Numbered from the stretch's first letter, positions 1-8,145 are shown. The stretch: 10,000 bases of DNA from Neocallimastix lanati (nom. inval.) (GCA_016946835.1 JACVTC010000113.1:85001-95000), one strand, 5' to 3'. A program made the numbers and translations. The notes: generated from the sequence alone by a model not told the origin.

Positions 1-160
1 AATAAAACTTTCTTTTTATTTATTTATATATATAAAATAAAAACATGTGCTACCTAAATAAAAATAGATTAAATTTTTATTTATTAAGTAAAAATTATTA
101 ATAAAAATAAAAATTAATAATAAAATTAAATTAAAATAATAATTAATAATTAATAATAAA

Positions 161-192
161 TAATAATAATAATAATAGTAGTAGTAGTAGTA
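161..192. repeat. Triplet repeat, TAA changing to TAG/GTA
   Basis: A run of TAA triplets (about 161-176) changes by one base to TAG triplets (about 174-191) without losing phase. The G-containing block looks like a point variant that was then amplified by slippage. It leads straight into the heptamer block that follows. Confidence 0.9.
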
Positions 193-213
193 TTATTTAT
201 TAATATTTATTAA

Positions 214-280
214 TATTTATTATTTATTATTTATTATTTATTATTTATTATTTATTATTATTATTTATTATTATTTATTA

Positions 281-290
<10 letters not shown>
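214..290. repeat. TTATTTA heptamer block passing into a 10-base unit
   Basis: Perfect 7-base units (TATTTAT in the phase starting at 221) run to about 255. The unit then becomes the decamer TTATTTATTA until about 290, which is the heptamer with an extra ATT triplet. The decamer is therefore intermediate between the heptamer and the ATT run that follows. The same heptamer builds three larger arrays further right (3671-3915, 8942-9215, 9661-9815). Confidence 0.9.

Positions 291-325
<35 letters not shown>
287..325. repeat. (ATT)13 microsatellite
   Basis: Thirteen uninterrupted ATT units. It ends at the sequence CATCATTTG, where mixed sequence resumes. Confidence 0.95.
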
Positions 326-327
<2 letters not shown>

Positions 328-824
328 TCATTTGAAATAACAACAAAGATTATTTCTCAATTTTCTTCTTTTTCCAAATAAATAAAATAAAATATATAAA
401 AAAGAAAGAATAATTAATAGTAGAATATTGAATATACTTAAAGTATAGATTGAATAAAATAAAATTAAATAAAATAAAATAAAAAGAAAGAATAATTAAT
501 ATATATAGATACATTTTATAAATTTTTTTTTGTTTTTTTTTTTAAAATGAATTATAGTATCGTTATATATACATAAATAAAATAAGATTAAATCCTTTAA
601 ATTTAATTGTTATTACTTCTATATATATATTATAAACAAATAAAAAGAAAATAAAATAAACGATGTATATAAAAGAGATAAATAAAACTTTATATCCATA
701 CAAATACTGGTAATAATAAAAAATAAAATATAAAATATAAAAAAAAAAGTATTAAAAAAATAAAAGATAGATGGAAAGATCTATGAATAAATCGTCAATA
801 AACAACTTTTGTTGTAGTCTTTGA
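326..824. other. Mixed AT-rich non-coding stretch
   Basis: No frame of gene-like length lies here on either strand. The stretch holds a 20-base direct repeat (399-418 and 481-500), a T-rich block near 522-543 and short TA runs. A small hairpin lies at 802-815 (ACAAC, four-base TTTT loop, GTTGT). The part from about 655 to 820 is less repetitive than its surroundings but stops are frequent in all frames. Confidence 0.7.
399..500. repeat. 20-base direct repeat pair, 82 bases apart
   Basis: The sequence AAAAAGAAAGAATAATTAAT is present exactly at 399-418 and at 481-500. The spacer is mixed and not part of an array, so this may be a small segmental duplication rather than slippage. I see no inverted ends around it. 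Confidence 0.85.
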
Positions 825-848
825 TAGAAATATAGAAATATAGAAATA
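825..848. repeat. TAGAAATA x3, 8-base tandem repeat
   Basis: Three exact copies of TAGAAATA (825-832, 833-840, 841-848). An unrelated 8-base unit of similar composition, TAGAATAT, is also triplicated at 6381-6404. Confidence 0.95.
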
Positions 849-880
849 TAATAAAAATCACCAATAGATGAATTTCAAAA

Positions 881-915
881 AAATAAAATAAAATAAAATG
901 AAATGAAATGAAATA
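881..915. repeat. Pentamer repeat AAATA/AAATG, 7 units
   Basis: Seven phased pentamers: AAATA three times, AAATG three times, then AAATA once. The block of three G-bearing units in the middle suggests one mutated unit that was later multiplied. Confidence 0.95.
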
Positions 916-974
916 AAAATTAAATAATAATGTTACACTAAAATTTTGTTACACATCATCTTAACATATTAATT

Positions 975-998
975 AAAATTAAAATTAAAATTAAAATT
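975..998. repeat. (AAAATT)4 hexamer repeat
   Basis: Four exact AAAATT units, followed by a degenerate continuation to about 1010. Confidence 0.9.
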
Positions 999-1760
999 TA
1001 AATTAAATTAAAAAATTAATAATTTTTTTTCCACATTTTTATTTATTTTATTTTATTTTTATTAATTTTATTTAAACTATAAATTAAAATGCATAAATTG
1101 GAATATATTTAAATATATAGACAACATAAACTTTTAGAAATAAATAAATGAAATTATTTGATGTTTGATTTCATTTTATTTTATTTAATAGACTTATTAT
1201 GTAAACTTATATATATAAATATTTATTATATAAATATTATAGATGATATGTATATATATGTATATATATATTGTATGTATATGAATATATGTACAAATTA
1301 ATGGAAAATAAAAAAAATTTAATTCAAAATAATACCAATAGAATTTATATTAAAAAAAAAAAATAAAAAATAAAATACAAAAATAATTATATATATATAT
1401 AATGAAATAATATATTTAATATAAAATAGATAATAGAATAAAGAACGGATAATAAATAATATATAATAAATAATAATAAATAAATAATAATAAATAAATA
1501 ATAAATTATAATAAATAAATATAGAATCAATGATGAAAAATATATATATATCATATATACAATAAATTAATTCTATATATCAAACGTTTTAAATGTTTTA
1601 AAAAAAGTATATATATATATATTTATATACAATTATAAATAAATAAATATTTTTGATACATATATAATACTTATTTATTATTATTACTTTCATTTTTATT
1701 ATTATCTTTATTTCTATTTTTTTTTTTTTTTTTAAAAAATAGGTATATACCTTTGATATT
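999..1760. other. Mixed AT-rich non-coding stretch with TA runs
   Basis: No gene is visible. The content is short (TA)n runs (around 1207-1290, 1388-1401, 1541-1550, 1607-1621), AAT/AAAT-type degenerate repeats (about 1450-1520), a T17 tract at 1717-1733 and the AGGTATATACCT palindrome at 1741-1752. A TATG-punctuated TA block at about 1246-1292 is the only locally distinct texture. Confidence 0.7.
1741..1752. other. Perfect 12-base palindrome AGGTATATACCT
   Basis: The sequence equals its own reverse complement and lies directly after a T17-A6 block. Its AGG/CCT ends are uncommon in this G+C-poor DNA. It could be a protein site or chance; no function is claimed. Confidence 0.8.
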
Positions 1761-2000
1761 AAAATAAATAAAAAAAAGCAATTAAATAAAAAATAAAATA
1801 AAAATAAAAATAAAATAATAAATAAATATTAGAGTAAATAAAATAATATAAAATAATATAAAATGAAAAAATAATTTCTTTTATGTATATATAATAAGAA
1901 TTGCAAAGAAGATAGGAGATTGAAGATAAATAATATTCACTAATCCACAACTAATTAAAATAAAATATTCATTATTTCACTACTACATCATGATTATTTA
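1761..2000. repeat. AAAAT/AAATA-type repeats and mixed tail
   Basis: Degenerate AAAAT and AAATA units fill about 1781-1830. An exact 10-base unit AAATAATATA is doubled at 1841-1860. From 1875 to 2000 the sequence is mixed. The reverse-strand open frame at 1759-1950 (63 codons, Ile/Tyr/Phe only in its repeat part) reflects this composition and is not called as a gene. Confidence 0.75.
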
Positions 2001-2008
2001 ATAATAAA

Positions 2009-2218
2009 ATGGAATTATTATTATTATTGTTGTTATTGTTGGTATCGTTATTATTACTATTATTATTATCAAAGTTATTATTGTTATTATTATTATTTAT
2101 TATGTTTATCATTATTTATTATTGTTGTTGTTATCGTTATTATTATTATTTATTATTTTTATCATTATTATTTATTATTAATATTTTAGTATATAATTAT
2201 ATTAACATTCATTTATAA
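2009..2218. repeat. Imperfect TTA/TTG triplet repeat tract
   Basis: Mostly TTA triplets with TTG, GTT and ATC variants, dense to about 2180. Read on the plus strand it gives a 69-codon frame that starts ATG and is nearly all Leu, then Ile and Tyr. A triplet repeat with no plus-strand stop in that frame produces this automatically. There is no signal peptide context, no mixed domain and no neighbouring gene, so I treat it as a decayed microsatellite. Confidence 0.85.
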
Positions 2219-2334
2219 TATTTATTTTTATTTTATTATTTTGTATTACTTTATTTATGTTGATATAGGTTTTTTTATAGTTGTATTATTATTATTTTTC
2301 TTGATATATAGACTACTTAATATAATGTTGCCTC

Positions 2335-2348
2335 TTTTTTTTTTTTTT
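2335..2348 (+). repeat. T14 homopolymer
   Basis: Fourteen T bases following CCTC. It lies 46 bases before the A32 tract. Confidence 0.9.
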
Positions 2349-2392
2349 AATTATTTTTATTTAATATTTTTACATACCTTATTCTTATAGGA

Positions 2393-2394
<2 letters not shown>

Positions 2395-2426
<32 letters not shown>
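2395..2426 (+). repeat. A32 homopolymer
   Basis: Thirty-two consecutive A bases, with the tetramer GAAT directly on both sides. It is one of four A tracts of 30 bases or more, all with A on the plus strand. Tracts this long disfavour nucleosomes. Confidence 0.95.
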
Positions 2427-2428
<2 letters not shown>

Positions 2429-2465
2429 ATAAAAAAAAATTATTATATTTTATAATATGTATTCC

Positions 2466-2468
<3 letters not shown>

Positions 2469-2513
<45 letters not shown>
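2469..2513. repeat. (ATT)15 microsatellite
   Basis: Fifteen uninterrupted ATT units. In one plus-strand frame they read as poly-Ile following an ATG at 2457, giving a 69-codon frame to 2666. That frame is produced by the repeat and the T-rich tail and is not called. Confidence 0.95.
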
Positions 2514-2515
<2 letters not shown>

Positions 2516-3093
2516 CACTTGCTTTTTTTTTTTATTTTTTTTTATTGTTATTTTCTTCTTATTTTTAATACATTTTATTCCTTTATATAACTATTTATTT
2601 AATAGTTATTTTATTTTTATATTGAATAGTTTATTATTTAATATTTATTATTATTTTTATATATAATACTTCCATTATAGCAATGAACAAATTTAGAAAA
2701 ATAAAAAAAAATTTTTTTTTTTAATTAAACCAATTAAAATAATGAACTTTCTTAAAACAAAAATTTAATAATTTTTTTCTTTATTTCTTGGTTTTTTTTT
2801 TATATTGAAATTATTTATTTATATATTATATATTTGTTCATTTATATATATATATATTATTTATTGATTTCATTCACTTATTTATTTATTAATAAGCACT
2901 TTTTGTAATTAACTTTATTTATTTTATTGTTAAAATTGAAAAGGAAAAGAAGGATGGAAGGAATTTTTTTATATAAAAAAAAATAAAAAAAAAAAGAAAT
3001 GAAAAGAAAAAATTGAAATAAAATTTATATATATATATAAAATTTAAATTTAATAATTAAAATTTAAAATTCAGAATTTAGAATTTAAAAATA
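2514..3093. other. T-rich then A-rich non-coding stretch
   Basis: From about 2521 to 2680 the plus strand is strongly T-rich. From 2895 to 3030 it turns A/G-rich, including a purine stretch at 2938-2962 (AAGGAAAAGAAGG onward). 3040-3090 holds AATTTAAA-type repeats. No frame here looks like a gene. Confidence 0.7.
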
Positions 3094-3210
3094 ATGAAAG
3101 ATAATAATAAGATTAATGGTTTGATTAATTTAGAAATTGATTCAAGTTTATGGTGTTAATTTTATTATCTTTATTACTTTGTTATTATTACTATTTTCAA
3201 TAGTAATTAA

Positions 3211-3262
3211 TTTTCTCTCTCTTTATTATTACTAATTATAATAATTATGAATTCTCTCTCTC
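3211..3262. repeat. Two CT dinucleotide runs
   Basis: TCTCTCTCT-type runs occur at about 3214-3222 and 3252-3262, each followed by TTTA/TTAATTATTA-like sequence. They are the only CT microsatellites in the window and directly precede the first (TTTA)n array. Confidence 0.85.
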
Positions 3263-3270
3263 TTTTAATT

Positions 3271-3414
<144 letters not shown>

Positions 3415-3457
3415 TTAATTTTTTCCATAGAAATGAAAGAAAAAGCTTTAAAAATAT

Positions 3458-3552
3458 ATAAATAAATAAATAGGTAAATAAATAAATGGGTAAAATGGAT
3501 TATCCCAAATATAAATTAAATAAATAAATAAATATAAAATAAATAAATAAAT
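3458..3552. repeat. Opposite-strand AAAT repeats just after (TTTA)35
   Basis: AAAT/TAAA units occur at about 3458-3472, 3475-3487, 3517-3533 and 3537-3552, interrupted by GGT, GGGTAAAATGG and a CCC-containing island. They are complementary to the TTTA array ending 44 bases upstream, so a hairpin or cruciform could form between them. Confidence 0.8.
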
Positions 3553-3670
3553 TTTTTTAATCTAAAATTTATGATATATTTATTATTGAATGGATTGAAG
3601 TATATTTTATTATAGATAGAAAGAGAATAAAAGAAATAGAAGAATCAATTAATTATACCAAATTGATTTT

Positions 3671-3915
3671 AATTATTTATTATTTATTATTTATTATTTA
3701 TTATTCAATTATTTAATTATTTATTATTTATTATTTATTATTCAATTATTTATTATTTATTATTTATTATTTATTATTTATTATTTATTATTTATTATTT
3801 ATTATTTATTATTTATTATTTATTATTTATTATTTATTATTTATTATTTATTATTTATTATTTATTATTTATTATTTAATTATTTATTATTTATTATTTA
3901 TTATTTATTATTCAA
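3671..3915. repeat. TTATTTA heptamer satellite array (large)
   Basis: A period-7 array of TTATTTA units. The block from about 3747 to 3877 is uninterrupted, about 18-19 units. It is punctuated by variant junctions TTCAATTATT (near 3704, 3742 and 3912) and TTAATTATT (near 3713 and 3877). The same TTCAATTATTTA variant recurs in the arrays at 8942-9215 and 9661-9815, so these are copies of one repeat family, not independent slippage products. Confidence 0.95.
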
Positions 3916-3935
3916 TTATTAAATTTCCATTTGAC

Positions 3936-3936
<1 letters not shown>

Positions 3937-3966
<30 letters not shown>
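3937..3966 (+). repeat. A30 homopolymer
   Basis: Thirty A bases between TTGACC and GACAATC. No shared sequence precedes the four long A tracts, so they do not look like tails of one retroposon family. Confidence 0.95.
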
Positions 3967-3968
<2 letters not shown>

Positions 3969-4080
3969 CAATCTATATTTAGTATTAACTTTAAATTGAT
4001 CATTCTCCTTTTTTATTTGTCTATTTAAACCTATTTAAATTTTAGATAGGTGTTTCTGCTGCTATATTATTATTAATAGA
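3967..4080. other. Mixed island with 9-bp hairpin
   Basis: A short mixed segment lies between the A30 tract and the next TTTA array. CTATTTAAAC and CTATTTAAAT are direct repeats at 4021-4040. Positions 4030-4050 fold into a 9-pair stem (CCTATTTAA with TTAGATAGG, one G-T wobble) around a 3-base loop. A GCTGCT follows at about 4056-4062. Confidence 0.75.
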
Positions 4081-4084
4081 TTAA

Positions 4085-4212
<128 letters not shown>

Positions 4213-4383
4213 TTAACATTTTATTTCATTATATAAATTTAAATAAGAATTAATAGTATTTAAGAATAATATAAAGTTAATATTACGTTAATATACATGG
4301 AATAATATTAAATTGTAAAATATATATAATTTAAACTATTAAGCTAAAAACTTTAATTTATTAAAAATAATATATATATAATA

Positions 4384-4425
4384 AATTATAAATTATCAAT
4401 TATCAATTATCAATTATAAATTATA
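4384..4425. repeat. AATTATA/AATTATC heptamer, 6 units
   Basis: Six phased heptamers: AATTATA once, AATTATC three times, AATTATA twice. The unit is distinct from TTATTTA. Three AATATA hexamers follow at 4433-4450. Confidence 0.95.
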
Positions 4426-4592
4426 AATTTTGAATATAAATATAAATATAAATTAATGAACAATAAATTATAAACTATGAATATATATAGAATATAGATA
4501 TATTATTATTATTATGTTCTAATTATCTATAATAATTTATTAGAAGAGTAAAAGAAAAGAAAAAACTTATATTATTGAATATGATATAGATT

Positions 4593-4593
<1 letters not shown>

Positions 4594-4625
<32 letters not shown>
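4594..4625 (+). repeat. A32 homopolymer
   Basis: Thirty-two A bases between GATTC and GTACAT, followed by a TA run. Confidence 0.95.
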
Positions 4626-4628
<3 letters not shown>

Positions 4629-4680
4629 CATATATATATAAGTAAAATATAAAAAAAAATAAAAAATTAAAAATGAGAAC

Positions 4681-4708
4681 AATAATAATAATAATAATAA
4701 TAATAATA
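4681..4708. repeat. (AAT)9 microsatellite
   Basis: About nine AAT units, preceded by GAGAAC and followed by ACAATG. Confidence 0.9.
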
Positions 4709-4764
4709 CAATGTTAAAATAAATTAAAGTATAATTATTAGGGGTAAAAAAAAATATATATTAG

Positions 4765-4864
4765 TAATACTTTTATTATTATTATTATTATTATTATTAT
4801 AGATATAATATATAATAGGTATAAAAAAAGAATTATAAAAAAATATATAATAATAAAAGTGTTA
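4765..4864. repeat. 100-base segment bounded by 17-base inverted repeats
   Basis: The left arm 4765-4781 (TAATACTTTTATTATTA) matches the reverse complement of 4848-4864 (TAATAATAAAAGTGTTA) with one mismatch. The 66-base interior holds a TTA run continuing from the left arm, then mixed A-rich sequence with AATAGGTA. I see no target-site duplication outside the arms. It could be a small inverted-repeat element (MITE-like) or chance pairing of TTA- and TAA-rich DNA. Confidence 0.6.
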
Positions 4865-5307
4865 AATTTTAAATGATTATTAATTAATATAAAAGTTAAC
4901 AGTAATATAATAACAGAAGAGTTTCGTATTTACACAGATACATAAACAATAAATATATATATTCTTTAATATTTTTTATAAAAATTATTATTATTATAAT
5001 TTATTTTATTTTTTTTTCATTCAATAATAATAATAATAATAAAAAGAATAAATTACTAAATTATTAAAAGGACATTTTATACTTTTTTTTATTAAAAAGA
5101 TAAATGATATAAAAGAAATAACTTTTTTTTTTTTATCTTTATAGATAAATGTGTATTTTAATATAAAGTTTAATACAACTTTTAATATTAAAAAGTTTAA
5201 AACAGTGTTATTAACAATTATTTTTCTTTCAAAAATAAAAAAAAAAAAAAAAAAAAAGAGAGAAACTATACAAATTTATTTGTACTAGAAATTATTTGAT
5301 ATTATTA
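4865..5307. other. Mixed AT-rich stretch, short protein-like frame at 4877-4945
   Basis: This is less repetitive than the surroundings. On plus, an open frame of 22 codons plus stop without ATG (4877-4945) ends NIITEEFRIYTDT. G+C falls on codon positions 1, 2 and 3 about 5, 5 and 3 times, which is uninformative. A T12 tract, an A21 tract (5237-5257) and AAAAGTTTAAAA-like words make up the rest. No gene is called. Confidence 0.6.
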
Positions 5308-5523
5308 TTACTTTTCACTTATTAAATACCAATATGTATAATATATATATATACTTTCAATAAATATATTTTTCTTTATTAATATAAGACTTCTAATATT
5401 TAGTTTATCCTCGATAGGACTTTTTAATTTTATAAATATTATTTTTTTTATAAAAAAAACATTTTTATTCCAATAAAATTTATTTTTATTAATTACTTTA
5501 CTATTACAATAGAACAAAAGTGT
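5308..5523 (-). other. Longest non-repetitive open frame, no ATG, function unrecognised
   Basis: Seventy-two codons including the stop are open between stops at 5524-5526 and 5308-5310. There is no ATG near the start; the first possible alternative start is a TTG. The middle reads KSPIEDKLNIRSLILIKKN, and the whole is rich in Ile, Lys, Asn, Tyr and Phe with two Trp. It matches no family I know. My hand count of G+C at codon positions 1, 2 and 3 is 10, 12 and 8. That is only a weak tilt, whereas real genes in AT-rich genomes usually show a marked excess at positions 1 and 2. With stops at roughly one codon in ten, about one such frame is expected by chance in 10 kb. It is possibly a decayed exon, more likely chance. 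Confidence 0.15.
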
Positions 5524-6130
5524 CTATTATAAATATTACTTTTTTATTTCAACGAATATTATAATACTTTATTATATTGATAAATAATAACCATCAAGAA
5601 TTTTTATAGAATATAACTATTGTTTAACTATTATTTAATAAATAAAATAATTTTTTACTATTCTTTTTTTTTTTTTTTTTTTTTTCCTGTTCACTTATTT
5701 CTTTTATTCCCAATTATTAATGTTAATAAAATTTTGCAAATAGCCAATATATATATATATTAAGACAAAAAAAAAGAAAAGGTATATATATTATATTATT
5801 CCAAATAATTATTTTAATAATTATTCATATGAAACTACCTATAGGAAACAAAATATTTTATTAATAAATAACTTTTTTTTTTTTTTTTGAATATTAAACA
5901 ACAACAAAAAAAAAAAAAAAACTTTTATTATATGAGAAAGGATTAATAATATAAAAATATTCTATATATTATACTTCCCTCCCTTATAAATAAAAGGAAA
6001 TTAATAATATTATAATAGAAATATTTATCATTTTTTAATAAAAACAAAAAACAATACAAAAAAAAAATTAAATATATATATATTATCATTCTTCCATTCA
6101 AAATTATGAGTTTGATATCAATAAATATTT
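5524..6130. other. Mixed AT-rich stretch with homopolymers
   Basis: It contains a T22 tract (5664-5685), a T18 tract ending at 5888, an A15-type tract near 5907-5921 and a (TA)n run at about 5747-5760. The segment 5686-5745 is relatively mixed. It reads as plausible peptide in one plus frame and two minus frames at once, none with a sensible start or length. No gene is called. Confidence 0.65.
5664..5685 (+). repeat. T22 homopolymer
   Basis: Twenty-two T bases followed by CCTGTTCAC. It is the longest T run on the plus strand, shorter than all four long A runs. Confidence 0.95.
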
Positions 6131-6351
6131 TTTATATCAACATTTATTATTATTATTGTTATAGTTATTATGTATTGATCTAGTTATTATAATTTAAAAA
6201 TTCCTTTTTTTTATTTTTTCCTTTAATTTTATTTTTTCTTATAATTTTATTATAAATATTCTATTATTATTATTGTTATTGTTATTGTTTTTCTTTCTTT
6301 GTTTTTAAATATTATATTTAACCAAAAAAAAGTATTTATATTTAATAATTA
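6131..6351. other. T-rich stretch with TTATTG triplets
   Basis: ATT and TTATTG units (6145-6172, 6262-6290) sit in pyrimidine-rich sequence, including TTTCTTTCTTTG at about 6290-6301. No frame of interest. Confidence 0.7.
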
Positions 6352-6382
<31 letters not shown>

Positions 6383-6404
6383 GAATATTAGAATATTAGA
6401 ATAT
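6352..6404. repeat. (AAT)10 followed by TAGAATAT x3
   Basis: Ten AAT units (6352-6381) join three exact 8-base TAGAATAT units (6381-6404) with no spacer. Confidence 0.95.
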
Positions 6405-6559
6405 TATTTATTTTTTTTTTTTTAATTAAAGTATCATTATTTATTTTCTTTATTTATGGTTAAAAATGTTGATTTTATTATATATATTTATATAGATTAA
6501 AAACTTTAAGATTTATATATTTATTTATTTATTTATTAATAAATACTCTTTTAATTCTT

Positions 6560-6688
<129 letters not shown>

Positions 6689-6829
6689 ATGTCAAAAGTA
6701 TTGAAATGGTTGTTAAATGTTTTTTTTTTTTTTTAAATGTTTTATATTCCTATTTAATAATATAAATTAAAATTAAATAATGGAAAATAAATAAAATATA
6801 TTATATATATATATATAATTACAATTGAA

Positions 6830-7090
6830 TAGAATATAATGAAATATATGTTCTAATAGTATTTTAAGATGTCAACCACTGGATTGAAATTATTAAAAAT
6901 ATAGTTATCATATATTAAAGGCATTTATTACAATTCACTATTAATATACCCTATATTAGAATAATTTTAAAAAAAGACGATGGGTTATAATAAAATTCAT
7001 ATATTAACAATTGATTGCTATTGAATGAACGATTCAATAAGATTATTTGAAAAAAATTTAAAAATATTAAATTATTTAATTAAATAATAT
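6830..7090. other. Mixed island, possible gene relic, no codon signal
   Basis: This island stands out against nearly pure repeat. Over 6869-7087 I counted 38 G+C in 219 bases (17%). In the plus frame starting at 6869 it reads MSTTGLKLLKI, stop, LSYIKGIYYNSLLIYPILE, two stops, then MGYNKIHILTIDCY (6980), TGA and MNDSIRLFEKNLKILN (7025-7087). The other plus frames and one minus frame also give protein-like pieces. G+C at codon positions 1, 2 and 3 is 10, 15 and 13, so there is no three-base signal. A degraded gene remains possible but unsupported. Confidence 0.25.
7019..7039. other. Perfect 8-bp hairpin with GAACG loop
   Basis: TATTGAAT, loop GAACG, ATTCAATA. The stem is perfect and includes G-C pairs, unlike the trivial AT stems elsewhere. 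It lies inside the mixed island and overlaps the TGA-ATG junction at 7022-7027. Confidence 0.8.
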
Positions 7091-7380
7091 ATTATAATAA
7101 TACATGTTTTTTATTTTAAATTATATATTTATAATGTATTATAATATAGAGTATAATATATTATTTAATCATTTGATTTATTTTATTTTTTTTAATTTTT
7201 TTATTTTTTTTTTTTTTATTTTATTTTTATTTCATAATAAATTTATTAAGTATTATAGTTTATTTTATATTTTATATTTTATATAATAAATTAAAAAAAA
7301 AAAAAAAAAAGTTGTTTAATTAATAAAAAGGTCCTTTTTTTTTTTTTCCTATTACCTAAAGTCACCATTAACTAATTAAT
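7091..7380. other. T-rich stretch with low-complexity frame
   Basis: TA- and T-rich sequence with an A18 tract at 7293-7310 and a T13-type tract near 7335. A 60-codon plus frame with ATG (7104-7286) is almost only Phe, Ile, Tyr, Leu and Asn. It follows the TTT/ATT composition and is not called. The end (7346-7370) is slightly C-richer. Confidence 0.7.
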
Positions 7381-7607
7381 TAAAAAAATAAAAATAACAA
7401 CAAAAAAATAGAAACGATAACAATAGCAATTATAATAATAGTTATATTCATTATTAACAATAGTTTGTAAAATTATTTTTATCAAAAATGAAACATTGAA
7501 ATTGTAAAAAAAAAAATAATTATAGAAAAAATAATAATAATAATAATTGATAATTTCAAAAAAAAAAAAAAAAAAATAGATATATATATAAAAAGTTTTC
7601 ACTATAG
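7381..7607. other. A-rich stretch; reverse frame of repeat origin
   Basis: A reverse frame is open over 7372-7620 without ATG, the first candidate start being GTG at 7602. Its Tyr and Phe runs come from AAT repeats and an A19 tract (7558-7576). The non-repeat part (7372-7500) resembles no family. On plus, a 28-codon frame (7384-7467) has a Lys/Asn stretch then Ile-rich residues, again without ATG. Neither is called. Confidence 0.6.
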
Positions 7608-7631
7608 AATAATAATAATATTATTATTATT
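7608..7631. repeat. 24-base palindrome (AAT)4(ATT)4
   Basis: Four AAT units meet four ATT units at AATATT, giving a perfect self-complementary sequence that could extrude as a cruciform. An identical palindrome lies at 7736-7759. Confidence 0.95.
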
Positions 7632-7734
7632 AGTAATTTTATAAAATAAAAAAAATATAGAAATTAAAAAAAATATTGAGTAGAAAAAAAATAATTAGAT
7701 ATAAATTCAACTTTATTAATTAATTACCTTTTAT

Positions 7735-7735
<1 letters not shown>

Positions 7736-7822
<87 letters not shown>
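7736..7822. repeat. Second (AAT)4(ATT)4 palindrome, grown into (ATT)25
   Basis: Four AAT units (7736-7747) are followed by twenty-five ATT units (7748-7822). The first 24 bases repeat the palindrome at 7608 exactly. The ATT side looks like one arm expanded by slippage. Confidence 0.95.
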
Positions 7823-7824
<2 letters not shown>

Positions 7825-8145
7825 AATCACTTTTTTTTTTTTTTTCTTAAAAAAATTTCAATTATTTCATGTTATCACTTTATTCTTTTGAAGTTTGTTT
7901 AATTGCATATTCTTTCACTGTTTTATTTTTTTTTCAACTTTTGAAATTATTGTTTTTTTTTTGCCTTTTTTTTTTTTTTTAATTATTTTTTTTTTTTTAT
8001 TTTATATTTAACTTTTTTATTTTATATTTTATATTTTTGGAAACTCTAATAATAATAAAAATAATTATATATATATATATAAATGTAATTTATTTATTTA
8101 ATATTCTTATAAATAAAATAATAAAAGGTTTAAAAAAAAATACTT
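7823..8145. other. Pyrimidine-rich non-coding stretch
   Basis: T runs of 9-16 bases alternate with short mixed words (7850-7935), then TTTTATATTT units (about 7997-8036) and a (TA)n run (8066-8081). No gene-like frame. Confidence 0.7.

Noticed and set aside
1759-1950. 63-codon reverse frame, Tyr/Ile/Phe-rich
   Set aside because: It comes from AAAAT/AAATA repeats on the plus strand and has no recognisable features.
2009-2218. 69-codon Leu-rich frame with ATG
   Set aside because: It is the direct reading of a TTA/TTG triplet tract. It has no mixed domain, and the same composition would give it by default.
2457-2666. 69-codon Ile-rich frame with ATG
   Set aside because: It is read from (ATT)15 followed by a T-rich tail.
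4278-4286. TAATATTAC, identical to the geminivirus-type replication nonanucleotide
   Set aside because: It is expected by chance in such DNA. There is no GC-rich flanking stem and no Rep-like frame anywhere near.
4738-4744. TTAGGGG, telomere-like word
   Set aside because: A single copy with no tandem repeat.
7104-7286. 60-codon plus frame with ATG, Phe/Ile/Tyr-rich, membrane-like
   Set aside because: Hydrophobicity follows from TTT and ATT codons in T-rich DNA. It holds long T tracts and no mixed segment.
7372-7602. 76-codon reverse frame
   Set aside because: It has no ATG (GTG only), and its Tyr and Phe runs come from AAT repeats and a 19-base A tract.
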